A DNA stretch of 62,092 nt from JAKLQR01 sp963753165. Lineage in GTDB: Bacteria; Nitrospirota; Thermodesulfovibrionia; Thermodesulfovibrionales; SM23-35. The stretch covers positions 1 through 62,092 of the forward strand of contig CAVWBP010000001.1 of the NCBI GenBank assembly GCA_963753165.1, in the 5' to 3' direction. A model generated the notes under the pieces. It did no database searches. It saw nothing but the letters and a program-made list of their open reading frames with translations, and had not been told where the DNA came from. Below are positions 56,419 to 62,092 of this stretch, in pieces (the stretch's first letter is position 1; each line of letters begins with the position of its first letter). A program made the translations under genes and the position numbers.

Positions 56419-57353
56419 TCGAGCCCCCTCATGAGGTTTTCGCGGTTTTGTTCCATGAGGGAAATGAACGTAACGCCCTGCGCAAGTTCTTCTTTTGTGA
56501 CATTATGGGCGCCATTGAGCTTGAGAAGGCCTGCACCGGTTTCCTGCGCTATAGTCTCCGCCACCCGTGGTACGATGAGTTCTTCATAGAACACGAACTT
56601 CAGCTTACTGTCCCTGAGTTTTCTTACGAGTTCAATCAGATTCCCCGGGGTCGGCTCGGCATTGGGCGCAAAGCCCTGATACGCAGAGAGGTACTGAAGA
56701 TTATATCTTCCCGCAAGATAACCAAAGGCGAAGTGCCCTCCGTGAATAAGGATGCGTTTTTTGCAGGAAGCCAGGGAACCGGAATATTTCTTGTCCAGCT
56801 CCTGTAATTGCTGCTTGTACGCTTCAGCATTCTGCATATAGAATTCTTTGTTTAAAGGATCAGCCCGTACAAAACCTTCAAGAATTGTATCGACCATTTT
56901 TTGCGCATTCGAAAAATCGAGCCAGATATGGGGGTCCTTCTTTCCGTGGTCATGGTCGTCTTCCTCGCTGTCTGCATGACCGTCGGTCATTCTGATTCCA
57001 TTTCCTGTATCAACGATCAGAGGTTTCTCCCCGCGTATCTCCTTCCGGATATCCCCGATCCACGGTTCCATTGCCTCTCCGGTAAAGAGGAAAATATCTG
57101 CTTCGTGCATCTTCAGGACATCTCCAGGGCTGGGTTCGTAGCTGTGCGGTTCAACTCCGGGAGGGAGAAGGAGAATGACCTCGGCTTTCTCCTTCCCGAT
57201 ATTCCTTGCAAAATCATAGAGAGGGAACAGGCTTGCTACCACAATAAGTTTCTTTCCTGCGCTGCCCCCTGTACTTTTCTGCCTGCATGAAATAACCGGG
57301 CAAGCGAGAGCGATGCAGATGAAGAGAATGAGCGCCTGTGCAGCCTTATGCAT
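56403..57353 (-). CDS. znuA: Zinc-binding lipoprotein/periplasmic protein ZnuA
   Basis: A 316-residue high-affinity zinc receptor. Signal with possible lipobox VISC (Cys23). A His/Asp-rich loop (DGHADSEEDDHDHGKKDPHIW, about 120-140) precedes the metal site DPHIWLD. Further ligands lie in HGGHFAFGYLAGRY and toward the C-terminal FYEEL. The His-rich loop favours zinc over manganese. The start overlaps the end of zur by 8 bases. Confidence 0.93.
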   Translation of the reverse strand: MHKAAQALILFICIALACPVISCRQKSTGGSAGKKLIVVASLFPLYDFARNIGKEKAEVILLLPPGVEPHSYEPSPGDVLKMHEADIFLFTGEAMEPWIGDIRKEIRGEKPLIVDTGNGIRMTDGHADSEEDDHDHGKKDPHIWLDFSNAQKMVDTILEGFVRADPLNKEFYMQNAEAYKQQLQELDKKYSGSLASCKKRILIHGGHFAFGYLAGRYNLQYLSAYQGFAPNAEPTPGNLIELVRKLRDSKLKFVFYEELIVPRVAETIAQETGAGLLKLNGAHNVTKEELAQGVTFISLMEQNRENLMRGLECRER

Positions 57354-57786
57354 GACTTTCCCCGTCTTTCTTCAGGCATTTTTTGCATAACCCGTTTACC
57401 TGAAGGATATGGGAGACAACCCTGCCCTTCAGTTCCTGTTTTACCCTCTTCTCCAGTTCACGAAACATGCAGAAATCTATATCCTCAACAGTCCTGCAGG
57501 AGAGGCAGATAAAATGGTGATGATGGGAAGGATTCAGACAGAAGTAATAATACAATTGACGGTTTGGGTGGGTAACCTTCGAGATGACATCGCCCTGGGC
57601 AAGCTCCTCCAGATTGCGGTAGACTGTCGGAAGGCCCACCCGCGAGAACTGCTCCCTGAGCTTCCTCCATACTTCCTCGGGGCTCAGGTAGACTGACTCG
57701 TTCTTGAGGATCTCAAGTATAGCAAGCCGTTTCGGGGTAACTTTGAGATGCAATTTTTTCAGAACCGATTGAAAGTCGCGAAGCAT
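57346..57786 (-). CDS. zur: Fur-family zinc uptake regulator Zur
   Basis: A 146-residue repressor. Winged helix (about 1-85, with GLPTVYRNLEELAQGDVISKV) and a dimerisation/metal domain with HHHHFICLSC and a C-terminal CKKC, together the structural zinc Cys4 site. It heads the znu operon; the perfect palindrome 18 bases upstream indicates autoregulation. Zur is favoured over Fur or PerR because of the znu genes. Confidence 0.92.
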   Translation of the reverse strand: MLRDFQSVLKKLHLKVTPKRLAILEILKNESVYLSPEEVWRKLREQFSRVGLPTVYRNLEELAQGDVISKVTHPNRQLYYYFCLNPSHHHHFICLSCRTVEDIDFCMFRELEKRVKQELKGRVVSHILQVNGLCKKCLKKDGESHA

Positions 57787-57803
57787 GGAATCCCCCAGAT
57801 ATA

Positions 57804-57822
57804 AATAGAAACCATTTCTATT
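57804..57822. promoter_or_regulatory. Zur-type operator
   Basis: Perfect 8-3-8 palindrome AATAGAAACCATTTCTATT, 18-36 bases upstream of the zur ATG at 57786, overlapping where the promoter should lie. Confidence 0.75.
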
Positions 57823-57913
57823 AATACATATCCCGTGCGGAATGTCAAGGCAATGGGGAACGGGGGTCGGGATAAGGCTCGCAGTCTCAGCCGCGATGCA
57901 GGGCGTGCTTTCT

Positions 57914-59986
57914 TTACTGCCTCAGTTCCCCGCCGGTCTTTCCGACGAGATATTCGACGAGGGATGCATGGAGCTGCTCCACTTCTTCGACCGTGAGGGT
58001 CCGTTCGCCGGAGCGGTAGATGATATTGAAGGCAAGGCTTTTCTTGCCTTCTGCAATGTGCTTCCCCTTGTAAAAATCGAATACGGCAATGTCTTCGATA
58101 AGGTCTGTGGGGAAAGACCGGATAGTCTCCTCAAGAGACCCCGCAGGAAGGGTTTCATCCACTACCAGCGCGATGTCGCGCTCAACAGAGGGATATTTAG
58201 GGACTGCACGATACAGGATCGTCTCAGGAATTGCGGGGAGGAGTCCGTCAAGGTTCAGCTCGAAGAGGACGATTTCCGGTTTCTGTTTTTTGAGATCGAG
58301 GGTTTCCACAACCTCCGGGGCAAGCACACCGAGATATCCCAGCCGTGTATCGTCAATATGGATATCTGACGACTGCCCTCTGTGAAGGAAAGTCTCCCCG
58401 GTCGGAAGAAATCTGATATTCCTTATCTTGAATTCCTGGAACAGGGATTCAAGAGCGCCTTTCACGATATAGAACGGGTGCGCCTGCTCGCTCCAGAGCG
58501 CAGGCGATCTGTCACGGTAGAAAATTCCTCCCAGGCGCAACTCCTCCTTCGGAAGTGTTTCACCGGCAGACAGAAAAATACGTGCTGTTTCGAATATCCT
58601 GACATCCCCCATGCCCCTGTCGAGGTTATAGACAAGGTTAGCGACCATCGACGGAGCAAGGGTCGTTCTTAAAAAACCTTGTTCCTGACTCAGCGGATTG
58701 CAGATGCTGACCGCCCTCCGCCTCGTGTCTGCTTCGGGTATTGCAAGGAGATCGAGGCTTGCAGTATTCATGAAGCTGTAATTGACCACTTCTGAAAAGC
58801 CTGCTTTCCTCATCGCTTCGCGGATATTCCTGAGATGCGCAGTTCTCCGGTTTACTCCCTTGGAAGAGAGTGGGCTTCCCGGTGCCGTGGTGAGGATGTT
58901 GTTGAACCCGTATATCCGTGCGATTTCTTCGGCGATATCGTTCTCTCCCTTCAGGTCACGCCTGTGCGGGGGTGCATGAACCACAAAAGTTTTGCCCCTG
59001 TCTTCTGCGGGGACAAGAAGGTTCTTCAGTATGGCAAGCATTTCAGGATAAGAAAGATCAGTGCCCAGAATCCTGTTTATCCGCGCATACCTCACCTCAA
59101 AAGGTTCGGCGACATATTTCACAGGATACACATCGATAATCTTGTGGACTGTGCCGCCTGCGGTCCGGCTGATGAGAAGCGCCGCACGATCGAGCGCTTT
59201 TTCGAGAAATTCTATGTCCGTGCCCCTCTCAAACCGGTAGGAAGACTCACTGGAGAGACCTAATGTCTTTGATGTTTTCCTTATGGACAGAGGATCAAAA
59301 TATGCGCTTTCAAGGAATATATTTTTCGTCTTCTCCGTCACTTCCGTATTCGCGCCGCCCATGACGCCCGCTACTGCAACGGGGTCATGCGCATCCCAGA
59401 TGAGAAGCGAATCACCCGGTATCCCGCGGTCCGTGCCGTCAAGGGTTTTTATCTTTGTCTGTGCCCCTCTTCCCTTCATGGTATCCGGGGCGCCGACAAC
59501 AATTTTTTTGCCCCTGAGTGTATCGGAATCAAACGCATGGAGCGGATGTCCGAATTCCAGGAGCACATAATTGGTAATATCAACCACGTTATTGATAGAG
59601 CGTATCCCGCACTTTTCGAGCCTTGACCGTATCCATTCGGGCGACTCCGCAATAGCGACCCCGGTAATCACCCGTCCCGTATACCGGTTACTGAGGTTGG
59701 GATTCACGATCTCGACGGTGAACTCAGAGGCCGGTTGTTCCCCGGATATTCCGTGTTCAGGCACCTTCAGGGGAACATTATATATCGCGGACAATTCCCG
59801 TGCAAGCCCTATGATACTCAGACAATCGGGCCTGTTTGGAGTGACATTCACTTCATAGACGGTATCGCCAGTTACTGACTCCGCACCTTCCACTTCAAAC
59901 CCGATCATAGTGAGCCTGTCGGCAACTTCTTCAGGCGGTGCAGCAATATCAACAACCTCTCTCAGCCATTCATAGGGAACACGCAT
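57914..59986 (-). CDS. pheT: Phenylalanyl-tRNA synthetase beta subunit, short form without OB-fold tRNA-binding domain
   Basis: A 690-residue subunit that, with PheS, charges tRNA-Phe. Present: the N-terminal hinge (RVPYEWLREVV), B3/B4 with NVTPNRPDCLSIIGLARE, the editing region, B5 DNA-binding-like domains and a C-terminal ferredoxin-like domain. Missing: the EMAP-type OB domain of about 100 residues that normally lies between residues of about 40 and 150; the text passes directly from GFEVEGAESV to YEVNVTPNRP. Usual PheT is about 800 residues, and the difference is just this domain. pheS is not upstream (divergent gene instead) or elsewhere in the window. Confidence 0.92.
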   Translation of the reverse strand: MRVPYEWLREVVDIAAPPEEVADRLTMIGFEVEGAESVTGDTVYEVNVTPNRPDCLSIIGLARELSAIYNVPLKVPEHGISGEQPASEFTVEIVNPNLSNRYTGRVITGVAIAESPEWIRSRLEKCGIRSINNVVDITNYVLLEFGHPLHAFDSDTLRGKKIVVGAPDTMKGRGAQTKIKTLDGTDRGIPGDSLLIWDAHDPVAVAGVMGGANTEVTEKTKNIFLESAYFDPLSIRKTSKTLGLSSESSYRFERGTDIEFLEKALDRAALLISRTAGGTVHKIIDVYPVKYVAEPFEVRYARINRILGTDLSYPEMLAILKNLLVPAEDRGKTFVVHAPPHRRDLKGENDIAEEIARIYGFNNILTTAPGSPLSSKGVNRRTAHLRNIREAMRKAGFSEVVNYSFMNTASLDLLAIPEADTRRRAVSICNPLSQEQGFLRTTLAPSMVANLVYNLDRGMGDVRIFETARIFLSAGETLPKEELRLGGIFYRDRSPALWSEQAHPFYIVKGALESLFQEFKIRNIRFLPTGETFLHRGQSSDIHIDDTRLGYLGVLAPEVVETLDLKKQKPEIVLFELNLDGLLPAIPETILYRAVPKYPSVERDIALVVDETLPAGSLEETIRSFPTDLIEDIAVFDFYKGKHIAEGKKSLAFNIIYRSGERTLTVEEVEQLHASLVEYLVGKTGGELRQ

Positions 59987-59993
59987 GACGTCT

Positions 59994-60023
59994 ATTATAG
60001 CTTTGAGAATTGCGGATTGACAA
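59994..60023 (-). promoter_or_regulatory. Promoter of pheT, predicted leaderless
   Basis: Minus strand TTGTCA (60023-60018), 18-base spacer, TATAAT (59999-59994). Transcription would begin at or next to the pheT ATG at 59986, and no Shine-Dalgarno lies between. The rest of the 59987-60260 divergent region shows no gene. Confidence 0.6.
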
Positions 60024-60260
60024 GGACAAATATGGCAGATGCTTCAGTTCCGAATTTCATGAGAACATTAACGGTGGTGATATACTGAAAAGGAACAGGT
60101 GCATTGTCCAAAAAGTACCGGGGGACATATCGCTATTTTTAAGCACCGGCTTCAAAACCGGCGCTACAGGCCGCTTCCTGCAAAAACAGGGCTTGTGCTA
60201 TAGCGCAGAGTCATTTACAATAAAGTGTAATCTGGTTTTTTCTCTGATTCCGTTCAGCGA

Positions 60261-61991
60261 GTGAAAACGAGAGCAATGGAAAGCCGGCATAAACCTCCAA
60301 TAGATCTGGATGTAAGATATTTCAAAAGATACCCTGCAGAAGTTCTGTTTTTCTTGCATATCAATAGTCAATCCGTTCAGGCAAAAGTCATTAATTACTC
60401 TTTCAGCGGACTCAGTTTTATTGTGAACGAGGCGGTGCCTTTACGCGCGGGTGACACCATCGATTTATCCATAGACCAGTTGAACATCCATCAAAAGGGA
60501 AAAGTGCAATGGACGAAGAAACTGAATTCCCATCTGAGAGTGGGCGTCCGGAGGATGGGGCCTCTCCATGGCTTATTCAGGCACTATCACCTTTCCGACA
60601 TCCTCATAGGACTCCAGAAGACATTGAAACACGGAAGCCTTACCATCAGGCGTGGCGCTCTCAAAAAGGCAGTGTACTTCAGGGATGGAGATATGGTCGC
60701 GGCAACATCAAACCTCGATGAAGACAGGCTCGGAGATATACTGCTTCGCTATGGGAAAATGGACAGGAACCAGTACGATCAGACAGCGGAGATCGAGAGA
60801 GAGACGAATAAACCGTATCCGAAGCTGCTGGTAGACCTCGGTATTCTGAAGGCAGAAGATCTGAAAAAGACTCTGGAGCTCCAGTCGAAAGTGATCATCG
60901 AGAGTCTCTTCCCTCTTAAAGACGCTGAATTTGAGTTCAGGGAAGGCAGACATTTAACCGGCAACATTGTAGCATTAAGGCTTCCTGTCGCAGATATTGT
61001 ATTCAGGGAAATAAAAAAGACTGCTGCCATCGAACTTCTTGAAGAATATCTCCTCGACAGTATCATAGGCTTTTCATCAACCCCGTTAAACCTGTTTCAG
61101 AATATCAGCCTTGATAAAAAAGACAGAGCGATAATCGCGCTTGTAGACGGCAAGACAACGATCGGAGATATTACGAAGATTTCACCCGACGATCAGACAG
61201 AAACCCTTAGAACTTTCTCTGCCCTCCTTGAGACGCGGATACTGGAAATCAAAAAAGAGAGAGAATCTTCGCAGAGCATGTCCATGGACGAAATATTCGA
61301 GACAATTCAAGACCTGCCGGATGAAGTCGTAAAGAACATTGAGCATATGTATAAGGACTATAAAAAATTAAATTACTATGACCTATTAGGAGTAAGCAGG
61401 AATGCGCTCCATGAGGAAATTAAGAAAGCATATTACAGGACAGCAAAAGAATTTCATCCTGATGTGCATTTCCTTCTCTCGAAGAATATGAAGAATAAAC
61501 TGCTCGAAATATTCACGCATATTACGAATGTTTATATGACCCTGAGAGATCCCGCAGCGAGGGATGAATACGACACTTCTCTGGATTCAGGCCAGCCGGG
61601 CCCCGTTCAGAATGCAGAACTGGCACGGTCAAAATTTATCGAAGGGAAAGAAAAATTCAAGAAGCACCACTATGAAGATGCCGCACATTTATTCGCTTCG
61701 GCACTCTACTTTGACAGATCGGCAGGGGAATATCATTATTACTATGGGTCCGCGCTGTCGATGATCGGAAAACTGAAAGAGGCCGCTTTAGCACTCAACA
61801 CGGCCTATGAATTAATGCCTTCTGATCCGGATATACTTGCAGAACTTGGGGAGGTATATTCCAGGCTTGGGTTTGTCAAGAGAGCTGAAGGCTATTACAG
61901 GAAAGCTCTGCAGCTCGATCCTGCACATAGGAAGTCAGATGACGGGATGGGCAAATTGAAAGGCGGGAAAAAACCGGGCTTCACTGTATGA
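60261..61991 (+). CDS. PilZ / DUF4388 / DnaJ / TPR multidomain protein
   Basis: A 576-residue cytoplasmic protein from GTG 60261 (ATG 60276 is an alternative). Residues of about 17-110: PilZ-like domain with RYFKR (RxxxR, 19-23) and NYSFSGLSF (N in place of D in DxSxxG), so cyclic di-GMP binding is plausible. About 125-240: DUF4388 (GSLTIRRGALKKAVYFRDGD...LGDILLRYGKM). About 370-440: J-domain with YYDLLGVSR and EFHPDVHF, keeping the HPD triad that stimulates DnaK. About 455-565: TPR helices. It may connect second-messenger level to chaperone recruitment; that is inference. Related to frz/gliding-type proteins of delta-proteobacteria by domain content. Confidence 0.85.
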   Translation: MKTRAMESRHKPPIDLDVRYFKRYPAEVLFFLHINSQSVQAKVINYSFSGLSFIVNEAVPLRAGDTIDLSIDQLNIHQKGKVQWTKKLNSHLRVGVRRMGPLHGLFRHYHLSDILIGLQKTLKHGSLTIRRGALKKAVYFRDGDMVAATSNLDEDRLGDILLRYGKMDRNQYDQTAEIERETNKPYPKLLVDLGILKAEDLKKTLELQSKVIIESLFPLKDAEFEFREGRHLTGNIVALRLPVADIVFREIKKTAAIELLEEYLLDSIIGFSSTPLNLFQNISLDKKDRAIIALVDGKTTIGDITKISPDDQTETLRTFSALLETRILEIKKERESSQSMSMDEIFETIQDLPDEVVKNIEHMYKDYKKLNYYDLLGVSRNALHEEIKKAYYRTAKEFHPDVHFLLSKNMKNKLLEIFTHITNVYMTLRDPAARDEYDTSLDSGQPGPVQNAELARSKFIEGKEKFKKHHYEDAAHLFASALYFDRSAGEYHYYYGSALSMIGKLKEAALALNTAYELMPSDPDILAELGEVYSRLGFVKRAEGYYRKALQLDPAHRKSDDGMGKLKGGKKPGFTV

Positions 61992-62092
61992 GAATCTCTC
62001 CATATCCACCTCCGAGGGGTAGAACACATCCCCTTAACGGACTGTACCGTGAAGGTGTTTTTCAAAAATCCTCCGGAAATGAAACCCATAAA

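Noticed and set aside
60130..60175. tRNA-like stem in the pheT divergent region
   Set aside because: A CACCGG.../CCGGCG inverted repeat is present, but no cloverleaf can be drawn around it.

Overview
The window reads as chromosomal DNA of a Gram-negative bacterium: it encodes LolA, two outer-membrane porins, a diderm-type Zur/Znu zinc system and FtsK. The gene mix (LipM-type octanoyltransferase, PPi-type phosphofructokinase, RNase J, an octaheme hydroxylamine-oxidoreductase-like cytochrome, acetate symporters with Acs and an ADP-forming-ligase/GNAT acetyltransferase, PilZ/HD-GYP/GGDEF signalling) recalls Nitrospirota (Thermodesulfovibrio-like) or Desulfobacterota. That placement comes from memory of such genomes and is only moderately sure. 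GTG and TTG starts are common.

Layout. 1-7.6 kb: a GspG-like lipoprotein, a REC-GGDEF diguanylate cyclase, lolA-tsaD, lipM, a class IV aminotransferase and a PPi-type pfk. 7.8-24 kb: a large plus-strand acetate or carboxylate locus. It holds two tandem copies of the set [cNMP-CBS-DUF294 sensor / DEDDh exonuclease / small membrane subunit / SSS symporter], then acs, a Pat-like acyl-CoA-ligase/GNAT protein and a porin. 24-33.7 kb (mostly minus): ftsK, uppP, rnj, an octaheme cytochrome, an M48 peptidase with lemA, a LOG-family gene and a nuclease. 34.2-37.7 kb: overlapping HEAT-repeat and HD-GYP genes that appear to share an N-terminal domain. 37.7-41.4 kb: an AT-rich accessory segment with an orphan membrane protein, DUF2628, a truncated tRNA-Leu, DUF3795 and a small secreted protein. 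41.5-47.5 kb (minus): argD-argF-M23 peptidase-ACT/metallo-beta-lactamase-CBS-ferredoxin reductase. 47.7-50.7 kb: rpsP-khpA-trmD-rplS-rnhB-dtxR, lacking rimM. 50.7-54.8 kb (minus): porin-cbiMN-cbiQ-cbiO behind a strong promoter and a structured leader. 54.8-57.8 kb: zur-znuA-znuC-znuB with a perfect Zur-like operator. 57.9-62 kb: a short pheT with a leaderless-type promoter, and a divergent PilZ-DUF4388-DnaJ-TPR protein.

The strongest biological theme is acetate uptake and activation: two different SSS transporters, each with a small partner and its own putative nucleotide-sensing/nucleotidyltransferase protein plus exonuclease, feed an acetyl-CoA synthetase that a neighbouring Pat-like acetyltransferase could control. 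A second theme is metal homeostasis (Zn, and Ni or Co).

Data-quality caveat: eight otherwise normal genes (lolA, the second exonuclease, the second symporter twice, acs, ftsK, rnj, the ACT-MBL gene, cbiM) are each broken by one-base indels. Removing the indel restores a full-length protein of the expected family size every time. I annotate them as single genes and consider sequencing or assembly error more likely than real decay.
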